Source of the DNA: Fidelibacterota bacterium
Lineage (GTDB): Bacteria; Fidelibacterota; Marinisomatia; SCGC-AAA003-L08; D37C17
Direction: 5' to 3'
Assembly (NCBI GenBank): GCA_002717625.1
Contig: PBEF01000002.1
Location: 127,338 to 191,337, forward strand
Length of the DNA: 64,000 nt
In this document: positions 8,528 to 18,324 of the stretch, in pieces
Layout: each line of letters opens with the position of its first letter
How positions within the stretch are numbered: position 1 is the stretch's first letter
Position numbers and translations under genes: made by a program
Notes under the pieces: generated by a model
Told to the model about the DNA's origin: nothing
Seen by the model: only the letters and a program-made list of their open reading frames with translations
The model's database searches: none

Positions 8528-11500
8528 TTATAATATTAGATTTACTAAAGATACTACATCTATAATATCAATAGAGCCATTGTTATCTAAATCGCTAACT
8601 TCGCTTAATATACCTGAGTAATCACTTATATTATTTAAGATCAGGTTAATCATTACTATAACATCAAGAATATCAATTTCTTGATCAAAATTCAAATCTC
8701 CATCTATCATGTTATTGTTAAATGAAATTAGATTTTCTATAGTTTTACTAATGGGATTTCCATTATAGTCCAGTATTGTTAAAGTAACTGTATGGGGGCC
8801 ATTTGTTGTATATTCATGTGTTGGATTTTCTTCTATACTAGTATTTCCATCTCCAAAGTTCCATAAGAACCAACCAATATTACCTGTTGATTCATTCTCA
8901 AAAATAACAGAAGAAGGATTAATGTAATCTGATTGAATAATTGAAAAATCAGGGTTTACCATTGGCAGGTTATTGCTGTAGCTAATTTCTGTATGTATTA
9001 AATTGTTGATGTTGGGAGAATTTGGAGTTTTTATTTGAACAAAATAATAATCATTAGGTACTAGCAAGTTTTCATAATCATTAATATTTGTCCATTCACT
9101 CCATTCTATAACGCTAACATCATCAAAGCATGCCTTTGAAGAATCACTTTCGGGTACTTCAAGGTTTAGTCTGGTATCAAAAAAATAAGAGCCATCTCTA
9201 GGGTTTATATCACTATATATAGTGCTCCAATTAGAATCTCCATTGATATCTTCATCAAAAGAGTCTGTTCCTAAGCTAATAGATGAGCTTCTTGAACTAT
9301 AATACTTAATTTGGATGTTAGCTCCAGTTGCATTTTCTGATTTTATATTAGCTAATAAACCATGATTTAAATCATTTTTTATTCTTAGGCGGTGCTGAAA
9401 ATTTGTAATAATGTTATCACTGGAATTTATATTTCTATTTAGACATATAGATTGTTCTCCTTCATATGGATCGGATGAATCATAATATTCATCATCATTA
9501 TTCAAATTCCATAGTGTGCATCCTTCATTCTCCATGTTTCCAAACCATATCAGCTCTTTTCCTACTCTATATTCATAATCATTAGATAATGAGTCTACTG
9601 ATGAAAAACTTCCAAAATTATGTATCTTTATTGGATTGCTATAATAGTATGAATTTTCAGAATAGAATGATATAGAATTTTTAGATATTATATGCTTTTC
9701 ACTAATATTTGTTGAATCTAAAATCACATAACCTTTATGATCTAATCTATTTACATCAATATAGGTCCCTAACTCTTTAGACTTAAAAGCTAAATAATCT
9801 AAAATGTGCAGGCCTAATTTCCCCTCAGCTATATATGGAATATTTTCATCTATATAAACAGGGTCTATATTAAAGTCATAAATATTGAGAGTATCTATTG
9901 ATGAATTTAGTATAACAGAAGGAAAAGTTTCAGGATAAGATAAATCAAATACAAAATTGCCTAATGAATGTGCTATTAGTTTTCCATTATAAACTTCAAA
10001 TCCTTGAATTATATGAGGATGGTGTACTATTACTAAATCTGCACCATTATCAATAGCAAAATGGCGTATTTCTCTATCCCACATATGAGGGACATCTAAG
10101 AATAATGAATAATTTTCATCTTCGTTTGAAAAATCAGGGATATCCATTAATTCAACAATTTCATCAGGAGCAATGTAATTGTTTGTTTCAATGTTATCAA
10201 GAATAATATTATCATAATCTTGTCCTGGAGATGTTGAATATTCACTTCCTGCATGCATCTCAACAATGATAAAATCAGCTATATCATCAACGGCTTCTAT
10301 TTGTTGTAATAAATAGTAAGGAGTCATATAAGCAAAACCAGGCTTATTATAACCTGCATTTAAGTATGGTTGAGCATTATTATATTGTCCTGTCCTATCG
10401 CACGATGCAAGAAAAGCTATATTTAAACCATGACTATTGAATATTAATGGTTTATATGCTTCATATGAATTAGAGCCTGCTCCAGAATATAAAATATTAT
10501 GTTCATCTAAAATATTTTGAGTATTAATTAGTCCTTCAAGTCCATAGTCTATAGTATGATTATTGGCTAGAGAAACAATATCAATTCCAGCATATATAAG
10601 TCCTTGAATACTGCTTGGGTCTGCTTTAAATACAACAGATTTTGTAGGATGAGGTGTTCCATCAACTGTTAAAGGGCATTCTAAATTAGCTACGGTAATA
10701 TCTGCTTGTTCTCCTAAATATTCACGAGTATGTTCGAATATATACTCAACACCGTATTGGTCTATGATTCCTCCATTATTTTCATATTTACGCCCTAACA
10801 TTATATCTCCTACGAAGTTCATAGTTATAGGAAGAGATGAAAGTCCATATTCGAGTGTAATTGGTTCAGTGTCAAAACCAATATATCCATTATTGTCTGT
10901 AACTTGTAGAATAACATTGTAAATATGATTATCTTCAATGGTATATGTGTGTGAAGGGTTAGGGTCAGTACTGCTTTGACCATCTCCAAAATACCATAAA
11001 TATGAAAAACTATTGCTATCGTTGTCCTCAATAATACTACTAAAATCAATTGTTATTGAACGATTATTTATGAATCGTCTTGTATCTGCAATTTGATATT
11101 CTATTGTTACAATCGGTGAATAAGGAATAGAGTTAGTAATATCTACTAAATCATCAAAATATGATATGCTAGATACATCATTGTTATCTTTATCATTTAT
11201 ATAAACAACTTTTTCTATAAGAGGATAATAATCAAAGTATGCAAACCAATCATCAGCTATGGGCAATTGGAATATATTCCATTCATTCTCTGGAAATGCT
11301 CCTTGATATACAGTAATCCATTCTTCAATATCTAACTCTTGGGTTCCATAGAAAGAGTAATAAAGTGTGTTGACAGAATCTTGTAATGCTAAGCCAATAA
11401 TTTCACCAGTATCTTCAGAAAATGATGATATCTGCCATATCGTACCTTCATCTATTTGCTGATTATTAATCTCTTCAACTTTCCATGTGTTTCCAAATAA

Positions 11501-13252
11501 TTTCAGGCTCCCATATGAATCATAAAAAGTATTTACCGTATCAATACTCCATGATTCTGGATTTTGATCATGGTTTGGGAAAGATGATAAGTCAAGATTA
11601 TCGGTATCAAAATTTTGTATAATAATATTTTCAGAATGCCCTGTTACATTATTTGTTGTAGTATTGCTAAATTCACTTATGTTACCAAAGTGATCTATTG
11701 ATTTAATTGAGAATAAATAATCATTATCTGTATTAAGATTATAAACTGTACTTTCATTTGTTCTTATATCAATTAGGTCATCTAGGTTATTTTCATCCCA
11801 AAAATATGATTGATCTGTTATAGAGTCTTGATCAATATATATTCTATATGATTTAAAATTAGTATCGTCTGTGGGTGTCCAGTCTAGTTTTACATAATGT
11901 GCTCCATCAAAGCTTGTGGTAAGATCTTGAATTGTTTCAGGAGGAGTAGAATCAATATAGGTTCTCCAATTATTTAAATATCTTTTTGTTGCTTGTATGA
12001 AAGGTCTGTAATAATCTCTTATTATCATATAATTATTATCATATAATTGATAGATATTAATATTTGCTTGATTGAAAATTTCAGGTATTTCATCTAATTC
12101 TATTTGAATCCAAGGTTCATAAACTTCTCTGTTATCAAAGTAATTTCTTAAATAGAGCATTTGTACAGCATTATGAGGACCTAATAATTCATAAGCATGG
12201 GGAATTTCATAAGAGTCATCTTGTCCATGAAAATGAAATATGCTATCATAGTGAGCTTGATAATATTGGTCTACTCTTACAGTTTCATTAATTCCTAAGT
12301 ATGAAAAATAATTGCTAGTAATAGGTTCTTCATCAGTAAAATTAACAATATCTAGATGCTCATTTGAAACATCTCTAATAGGCTTATTTGCATAAGCAGC
12401 ATCATGTCCCCCAGATAATATTATTGAATTAAAGCCCTCATGACTTTGATTTTCGTCAAAACTATGCATATGAAGAACAATGGGGGAGTGAGGTCCTATG
12501 TTTATAAGTGAATCACATAAAACTTTATGAAATTCATGGAATACAGTATTGGTGTTTCTTGAAGGATCTGATAGAGATTTATCATTAGTATAATTACCTT
12601 GATTTGTCCATTTCACTTCTCTTCCTGCTCCAGATAGTAAATATGCAAAAGCATCTATTTCAAAAAATAAATCAAGGCTTACATATGGAGAAATGAAATC
12701 ATCATTAGGATGAGGAACTTGGACTACAACTTGCTTATTTATTGCTGTTGGATTAATAATATAAAGCCCCCAGCCATTATTAAAGCTGCCATATACATCA
12801 TCTAAATCAGTACCTTCTAAATTAGAATCATAATAAGTCGAATCTAAATTTTCTCTTAGTAGATAATATGTTTTATTATAAACCGTATCTGAAAATTCAA
12901 CAATATCATAATTAAATGAATTTGTAGAATCTAAAAGCATTTCATTTACTTGATTAAAGTCATTATTTATAAAGTGTGTAAATATACTATTCCAGTAATT
13001 TAATGTTTCAGATTCAGGAGGGATGATTTGGTAATTCCCAAATCCATTTGTTTGAATATCAATAGAGTCAGGAGGATAAATATTATAACCTTCAGATGCG
13101 ATTCCCTCAGATATATGGCTGATATAATTATCATATAAACAGTTCGAGCATTCTCCAGATATAAATCCTCTCAAACTACCTTCTTCATATATTATTTGTG
13201 AAAATAAATAAGAAAATGATAATAAAACAGATAGACATATTGTATATAGCAT
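8528..13252 (-). CDS. Large secreted multidomain protein: unassigned N-terminal region, FN3-like, PKD, CapA-like metallophosphatase, second PKD, dockerin-like tail
   Basis: PKD: YLWYFGDGQSSTDPNPSHTYT and WFLWNFGDGNTSIEENPTHEYT; CapA-like: GDIMLGR, VANLECPLT, SLANNHTIDYG, HPHIIQGFEVYNGKLIAHSLGNFVFD; tail GDLNFDQEIDILDVIVMINLIL... Confidence 0.8.
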   Translation of the reverse strand: MLYTICLSVLLSFSYLFSQIIYEEGSLRGFISGECSNCLYDNYISHISEGIASEGYNIYPPDSIDIQTNGFGNYQIIPPESETLNYWNSIFTHFINNDFNQVNEMLLDSTNSFNYDIVEFSDTVYNKTYYLLRENLDSTYYDSNLEGTDLDDVYGSFNNGWGLYIINPTAINKQVVVQVPHPNDDFISPYVSLDLFFEIDAFAYLLSGAGREVKWTNQGNYTNDKSLSDPSRNTNTVFHEFHKVLCDSLINIGPHSPIVLHMHSFDENQSHEGFNSIILSGGHDAAYANKPIRDVSNEHLDIVNFTDEEPITSNYFSYLGINETVRVDQYYQAHYDSIFHFHGQDDSYEIPHAYELLGPHNAVQMLYLRNYFDNREVYEPWIQIELDEIPEIFNQANINIYQLYDNNYMIIRDYYRPFIQATKRYLNNWRTYIDSTPPETIQDLTTSFDGAHYVKLDWTPTDDTNFKSYRIYIDQDSITDQSYFWDENNLDDLIDIRTNESTVYNLNTDNDYLFSIKSIDHFGNISEFSNTTTNNVTGHSENIIIQNFDTDNLDLSSFPNHDQNPESWSIDTVNTFYDSYGSLKLFGNTWKVEEINNQQIDEGTIWQISSFSEDTGEIIGLALQDSVNTLYYSFYGTQELDIEEWITVYQGAFPENEWNIFQLPIADDWFAYFDYYPLIEKVVYINDKDNNDVSSISYFDDLVDITNSIPYSPIVTIEYQIADTRRFINNRSITIDFSSIIEDNDSNSFSYLWYFGDGQSSTDPNPSHTYTIEDNHIYNVILQVTDNNGYIGFDTEPITLEYGLSSLPITMNFVGDIMLGRKYENNGGIIDQYGVEYIFEHTREYLGEQADITVANLECPLTVDGTPHPTKSVVFKADPSSIQGLIYAGIDIVSLANNHTIDYGLEGLINTQNILDEHNILYSGAGSNSYEAYKPLIFNSHGLNIAFLASCDRTGQYNNAQPYLNAGYNKPGFAYMTPYYLLQQIEAVDDIADFIIVEMHAGSEYSTSPGQDYDNIILDNIETNNYIAPDEIVELMDIPDFSNEDENYSLFLDVPHMWDREIRHFAIDNGADLVIVHHPHIIQGFEVYNGKLIAHSLGNFVFDLSYPETFPSVILNSSIDTLNIYDFNIDPVYIDENIPYIAEGKLGLHILDYLAFKSKELGTYIDVNRLDHKGYVILDSTNISEKHIISKNSISFYSENSYYYSNPIKIHNFGSFSSVDSLSNDYEYRVGKELIWFGNMENEGCTLWNLNNDDEYYDSSDPYEGEQSICLNRNINSSDNIITNFQHRLRIKNDLNHGLLANIKSENATGANIQIKYYSSRSSSISLGTDSFDEDINGDSNWSTIYSDINPRDGSYFFDTRLNLEVPESDSSKACFDDVSVIEWSEWTNINDYENLLVPNDYYFVQIKTPNSPNINNLIHTEISYSNNLPMVNPDFSIIQSDYINPSSVIFENESTGNIGWFLWNFGDGNTSIEENPTHEYTTNGPHTVTLTILDYNGNPISKTIENLISFNNNMIDGDLNFDQEIDILDVIVMINLILNNISDYSGILSEVSDLDNNGSIDIIDVVSLVNLIL

Positions 13253-13352
13253 AAAAATAATTTATTTAAATTTATTTAAATAAAAAACTATCGTTACAGT
13301 TAGTTACTACATGTGTTTTTTATAATTATAAATGAATTATTAGCTATTTTTA

Positions 13353-13616
13353 TTAATTAATAGTTCTTGTTTTCGATTCTTCGTTAGGCGCATGCCATGC
13401 TTTGCAATTTTCACACCATATTTCATTTTCAACTTCTTCTGTAATATCATGATATGTATTACAATTTTGACACCATCTTTTTGTAGAGTCAATTGTTTCA
13501 GTTGTTATAAAACGATAAACAAAGCTAGCAAAGAAACCAATGAAACAAACTAAAAAAAGTGTTCCAATAATATTAGAAAAGCTAATTCCATTACTTTTTA
13601 TTACTTTTTTACCCAT
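13353..13616 (-). CDS. Small membrane protein with C-terminal CxxC...CxxC zinc-ribbon-like motif
   Basis: One TM segment, then WCQNCNTYHDITEEVENEIWCENCKAWH. Confidence 0.6.
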   Translation of the reverse strand: MGKKVIKSNGISFSNIIGTLFLVCFIGFFASFVYRFITTETIDSTKRWCQNCNTYHDITEEVENEIWCENCKAWHAPNEESKTRTIN

Positions 13617-13653
13617 TTATAAATTTAGTTAAATATGCTCAATAAAAAAAGTT

Positions 13654-13941
13654 TTAAGCATTAGCGCAATAGCTGTAGCAACACAGGTACTGTTCTATAC
13701 TTAAAAAACAAGATCCCCCAATATGCTCATATATATTTTTTGTATCATTATATTTAGAATCTTTAAGTAGCTTAAATTCTAACATTACATTACCTTGTAA
13801 CTCTTTGAATTCAACGAATTTATACCTACCTGTACCAAATTCTGTTTTTAGCACGATATCGGATTTTTCATTGCATAATATTTTAATATATTTCTTTTCA
13901 TCTATTTGGTTGTTTTTATTATTTCTTGTTATGTTTTTCAT
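13654..13941 (-). CDS. Hypothetical small protein with Cys-rich C-terminal tail after a GG pair
   Basis: Good SD (AAGGGAG) upstream of ATG; C-terminus ...EHIGGSCFLSIEQYLCCYSYCANA. Confidence 0.55.
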   Translation of the reverse strand: MKNITRNNKNNQIDEKKYIKILCNEKSDIVLKTEFGTGRYKFVEFKELQGNVMLEFKLLKDSKYNDTKNIYEHIGGSCFLSIEQYLCCYSYCANA

Positions 13942-14051
13942 GATAACTCCCTTTTAACTTTTGCATATTATATGTAGATAATAATATCTAAATTGTGATA
14001 AGAGACACATAGTTATAAATAGTGTGATATATATCAAAAAAAAGGATTTTT

Positions 14052-15956
14052 ATGTATAAAGATAGTAATAAAGCTCATATTAAAAACAATGCAGATTATC
14101 TGAAATCTTATGAATATTCTATTGCTAATAAAGATTCGTTTTGGTCTCAAGTTGGTAATAGAATTAGTTGGTTTGAAAAATGGAATACAGTATCAAATGT
14201 TGATTATAAAAAAGCACATATTAAATGGTTCGAAGGGGGAAAATTAAATGTGTCATATAATTGTCTTGATAGGCATGTTGAAAATGGATGTGGTGATAAT
14301 ATAGCATTGATTTGGGAAGGTAATGATCCCTCTGAAGATAAAACATTTACTTATTCTGAATTGTTAGAGAAAGTGTCTAAATTTTCTAATGCTTTAAAAA
14401 AAATGAATGTAAAAAAAGGCGATAGGGTTTGCATTTATATGCAAATGGTTCCAGAATTAACAATAGCAATGCTGGCATGTGCTAGAATAGGAGCCATTCA
14501 TTCAATAGTATTTGGAGCATTCTCATCGGATTCTTTATCTGATAGAATCAATGATTCAGAATGTAAAATTGTTATTACTCAAGATACTGGTGTTAGAGGA
14601 ATTAAAACTGATATCCCTATGAAGTCTAATGTAGATAAAGCTCTTTCATCTTGTCCGTCTGTAGATAACGTTGTTGTTGTTAATAGAACAGGTACAACAA
14701 TAAGTATGAATCAAAAAAGAGATGTTTGGTGGCATGATATTATAAAAGAGACATCTTCTTATTGTAAACCTGAAATTATGGATGCTGAAGATCCTCTATT
14801 TATTTTATATACATCAGGATCAACAGGTAAGCCTAAAGGAGTATTACATACGACAGGAGGTTATCTTGTTTATGCATCCTATACACATGAAATAATATTT
14901 GATTACCATAGAGGTGATATTTATTGGTGTACTGCTGATATAGGTTGGATAACAGGTCATTCTTATATTGTGTATGGCCCTCTTTCTAATTGTGCAACAA
15001 CAATGATGTTTGAAGGAGTCCCTAATTATCCTGATTTTGGTAGATTTTGGCAGGTAGTAGATAAGCATAAAGTTAATATTTTTTATACTGCTCCAACGGC
15101 ACTTCGAGCATTAATGAAAGAAGGAAATGAATTTGTAGAAAAACATGATAGGTCATCACTTAAGTTATTGGGTACTGTAGGTGAAACTATAAAAGAGCCC
15201 GAGTGGAAATGGTATTTTAATATAGTAGGTGAGAAACAATGTCCTATAGTAGATACTTGGTGGCAAACAGAAACAGGAGGTATTATGATATCTCCTATTC
15301 CTGCTGTAACTAAGCTGAAGCCAGGTTCTGCAACATTCCCATTCTTTGGCATTAAGCCTGTAGTCTTAGATGAAAAAGGCATTGAATTAAAAGGCAACTC
15401 AATTAAAGGTTTACTTGCTATAAAAACATCTTGGCCAGGGCAGATGAGAACGATATATGGTGACCATGATAGGTTTTATAATACATATTTTTCTCAGTTC
15501 CCAGGATATTATTTTACTGGAGATGGTGTTACGGTAGATGATGAAGGATATTATTGGATTACTGGTAGAGTAGATGATGTTTTGAATGTTTCAGGACATA
15601 GATTAGGAACAGCAGAAATAGAGGGAGCAATAGGTTCTCATATGAATGTTGCTGAAGCTGCAGTTGTTGGTTACCCCCATGATATAAAGGGACAAGGAAT
15701 TTATGCTTATGTAACATTAATGACAGGTGTTGAAGAAGATGATGAAATAAATGGTGAAATAAAGAAGAAAGTACGTAAAATTATAGGGCCTCATGCAACA
15801 CCAGATAAAATAAAGTTTACACCAGCATTACCTAAAACACGTTCTGGTAAAATCATGAGAAGAATTTTAAGAAAAATAGCTGAAGGTGATACTGAAAATT
15901 TAGGGGATATATCAACTTTAGCAGATCCCTCAGTAGTTGAAAAATTATTACAGTAA
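14052..15956 (+). CDS. acs: Acetyl-CoA synthetase
   Basis: [44 protein letters not shown]-like '[14 protein letters not shown]' motifs. Confidence 0.97.
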   Translation: MYKDSNKAHIKNNADYLKSYEYSIANKDSFWSQVGNRISWFEKWNTVSNVDYKKAHIKWFEGGKLNVSYNCLDRHVENGCGDNIALIWEGNDPSEDKTFTYSELLEKVSKFSNALKKMNVKKGDRVCIYMQMVPELTIAMLACARIGAIHSIVFGAFSSDSLSDRINDSECKIVITQDTGVRGIKTDIPMKSNVDKALSSCPSVDNVVVVNRTGTTISMNQKRDVWWHDIIKETSSYCKPEIMDAEDPLFILYTSGSTGKPKGVLHTTGGYLVYASYTHEIIFDYHRGDIYWCTADIGWITGHSYIVYGPLSNCATTMMFEGVPNYPDFGRFWQVVDKHKVNIFYTAPTALRALMKEGNEFVEKHDRSSLKLLGTVGETIKEPEWKWYFNIVGEKQCPIVDTWWQTETGGIMISPIPAVTKLKPGSATFPFFGIKPVVLDEKGIELKGNSIKGLLAIKTSWPGQMRTIYGDHDRFYNTYFSQFPGYYFTGDGVTVDDEGYYWITGRVDDVLNVSGHRLGTAEIEGAIGSHMNVAEAAVVGYPHDIKGQGIYAYVTLMTGVEEDDEINGEIKKKVRKIIGPHATPDKIKFTPALPKTRSGKIMRRILRKIAEGDTENLGDISTLADPSVVEKLLQ

Positions 15957-15962
15957 AGAATT

Positions 15963-16646
15963 ATGATGGATAAAAGATTTTGGATTAATGACATGCCTAA
16001 ATATTCAATGATGATATTCATTGTCTTAAATCTTGCCGCTATGTTTTTCTACCCAGGAGGAAATATTAATAATCCAAATCAAATAGGTTATTCTTTTATA
16101 CATAATTTTTTTAGCGACCTTGGTATGACAGTTAGCCATTCTAATGAAAATAATATGCTCTCATGTGTACTATTTAATTCTAGTTTGTGTTTATCAGGTT
16201 TATGTTTTGGTATGTTATTTTATACAGTGCGAAATTCTTTTGGAGATTATAAATTTTTATCTTTATTTGCAACATTCTTAGGTTTATATGGCTCTATATC
16301 CTATATAGGTGTTGCTTTTACTCCTTCTAATTTATATTTGTCTGCACATATCTTTTTTGCGCATTGGATTTTTAGATCTTTATTTGCCGCATCTATGATA
16401 TATTCTATTTTAATTTTTAAAACAAAAAAGTTTGAGAATAAGTATGCATATGGATTTATAACTTTTGGATTTATGGTTTTAGGTTATATTTTATATTCAG
16501 AATTATATTTAGGTGACCCAAGATTATTTCCTGAGCAATTAATGAATCATGTTGTTGCGCAAAAAGTTATAGCGTTTTGGATTTTTATATCTATATATAT
16601 GTATTCTAGAGGATTAAGTCAGTATTTACTTGAAATTAATGAATAG
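15963..16646 (+). CDS. DUF998-like multi-TM membrane protein
   Basis: About 6 TM segments, NFFSDLGMT motif. Confidence 0.5.
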   Translation: MMDKRFWINDMPKYSMMIFIVLNLAAMFFYPGGNINNPNQIGYSFIHNFFSDLGMTVSHSNENNMLSCVLFNSSLCLSGLCFGMLFYTVRNSFGDYKFLSLFATFLGLYGSISYIGVAFTPSNLYLSAHIFFAHWIFRSLFAASMIYSILIFKTKKFENKYAYGFITFGFMVLGYILYSELYLGDPRLFPEQLMNHVVAQKVIAFWIFISIYMYSRGLSQYLLEINE

Positions 16647-16657
16647 GATTATTTTAA

Positions 16658-17269
16658 TTGAAAGAAAATATTATTGATAATGCTATAGAGCATCTTAGAA
16701 AAGACCCTTATCTTTATAAATTGATTTTAAATCAAGAAAGACCACATTTCAAGAAACCTGAAACTCCATTTTATGCATTATCTAAAACTATTATTTTTCA
16801 ACAATTAAGCGGAAAATCTGCGGATAGCATTCATAAACGTTTTTTGTCTTTATGTAATGATAACCCATCAGAGAAATTTATTATCAAGATAGATGATTCG
16901 GATCTGAAATCAATAGGGCTTTCACACCAAAAAATAAAATATTTAAAAGCATTATCTTCTTTTTTTTTAGAAAATGATTCAATTGATTTTAATGATTTAT
17001 CAGATAAGGAAATATCAGAAAAATTAATTCAAATTAAAGGTATAGGACAGTGGACTATAGATATGTTTCTAATGTTTACATTATTAAGGACAAATATACT
17101 TCCTATTGGAGATTTGGCTATTAAAAAAGGTTTTAAGATACTTTATGAGCTTGATGAATTGCCAACGCCTGAATTTATGTTAAATAGATCAAAAAAATGG
17201 AACCCTTATAAAACAATAGCATCAATTTATATATGGGGTCTAATTGATAATGAAGATGATAATTGGTAG
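16658..17269 (+). CDS. DNA-3-methyladenine glycosylase II-like (HhH-GPD) protein, TTG start
   Basis: FQQLSGKSADSIHKRF; helix-hairpin-helix IKGIGQWTIDMFLMFTLLRTNILPIGDLAIKKGF. Confidence 0.88.
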   Translation: MKENIIDNAIEHLRKDPYLYKLILNQERPHFKKPETPFYALSKTIIFQQLSGKSADSIHKRFLSLCNDNPSEKFIIKIDDSDLKSIGLSHQKIKYLKALSSFFLENDSIDFNDLSDKEISEKLIQIKGIGQWTIDMFLMFTLLRTNILPIGDLAIKKGFKILYELDELPTPEFMLNRSKKWNPYKTIASIYIWGLIDNEDDNW

Positions 17270-17273
17270 CTTT

Positions 17274-18266
17274 TTATTCTAGGATTATATTAACAATTTG
17301 TACGATATCTAGTATATTAACAATTCCATCACTATTTATATCAGCAGCTTCAATAGCTTGATCTATTCCTAGTATCATATTGATTGTTAGTATTATATCT
17401 AATATGTTTACAATGCTATCATTATTAACATCCCCTGATATAGTAGCATTTGGACAATAATTTCCATCTGGAGCTAATTGAGGAATTTTTAGATTTGGAT
17501 TTGTAATTAATCCATGCATAATCACATCTGTAGTTTCAAAAAGTTCAGGTGTGCATAATTCCCATTCATTATCTATACCGTTACAGGTTTGAATATCATC
17601 TAGGATACCCATATGCGATACAATACACCAATATAAATATTCAATGGCCATACATTCGTAATCGCATGTCCAGTCATCGTAGTGATACCAAGCTTCTTCT
17701 GGATAATTATTAGGAACATTTAAAAATTGACCACCTCTAGCAATATCCATTGCATCAGACATAATTGATGAATTTGGAGAAATATTAAATTCATCAGGAT
17801 ACAGGGAAACATGACCTACATGATTTATTGTATGAAGAATTTCTTCAACAGAAGCATCATCTCCCCAGTGTCCTGGTTGTGATGGATCTATTTCATTTCT
17901 AAATAGAACAGCGGAAACACCATTTCCATTGTAATTATTTTCAAAAGAATTCATACAAGAATTTCCATCTGAAGTAAAAATCGGCATTAATGCTTCTCTA
18001 GAAGATAACCTGTTTTTTAATGCTTGATCATCTACTATGCCATCTTCATTATTATCTAATAGTTCAGCAGCAACTGCAGCGGCATGTAATACTTTATCAT
18101 CAGATATTCCTGATTGTGCATAAATATCAAAACAATCAAGAACTCGGATATATTTACTAAAACAGCTTAAAGCAGAGTTGTTCGGATTTGGATTAGTTTC
18201 AATATCAAAACAAACCTCATTTTGAGATAGTAGAATAACCGGTAGTATAAAAAATAAAATACGCAT
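17274..18266 (-). CDS. Secreted protein of unknown function with dockerin-like tail
   Basis: Signal peptide-like N-terminus; GDVNNDSIVNILDIILTINMILG...ADINSDGIVNILDIVQIVNIILE. Confidence 0.7.
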   Translation of the reverse strand: MRILFFILPVILLSQNEVCFDIETNPNPNNSALSCFSKYIRVLDCFDIYAQSGISDDKVLHAAAVAAELLDNNEDGIVDDQALKNRLSSREALMPIFTSDGNSCMNSFENNYNGNGVSAVLFRNEIDPSQPGHWGDDASVEEILHTINHVGHVSLYPDEFNISPNSSIMSDAMDIARGGQFLNVPNNYPEEAWYHYDDWTCDYECMAIEYLYWCIVSHMGILDDIQTCNGIDNEWELCTPELFETTDVIMHGLITNPNLKIPQLAPDGNYCPNATISGDVNNDSIVNILDIILTINMILGIDQAIEAADINSDGIVNILDIVQIVNIILE

Positions 18267-18324
18267 AGAATCACTTTAAAATAAGTATATATTATTAGTA
18301 AGAAATATACTATAAAAATATAAT

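Noticed and set aside
13261-13290. TTTATTTAAATTTATTTAAATAAA as a regulatory palindrome
   Set aside because: Simple AT-rich repetition expected in this composition; no supporting context
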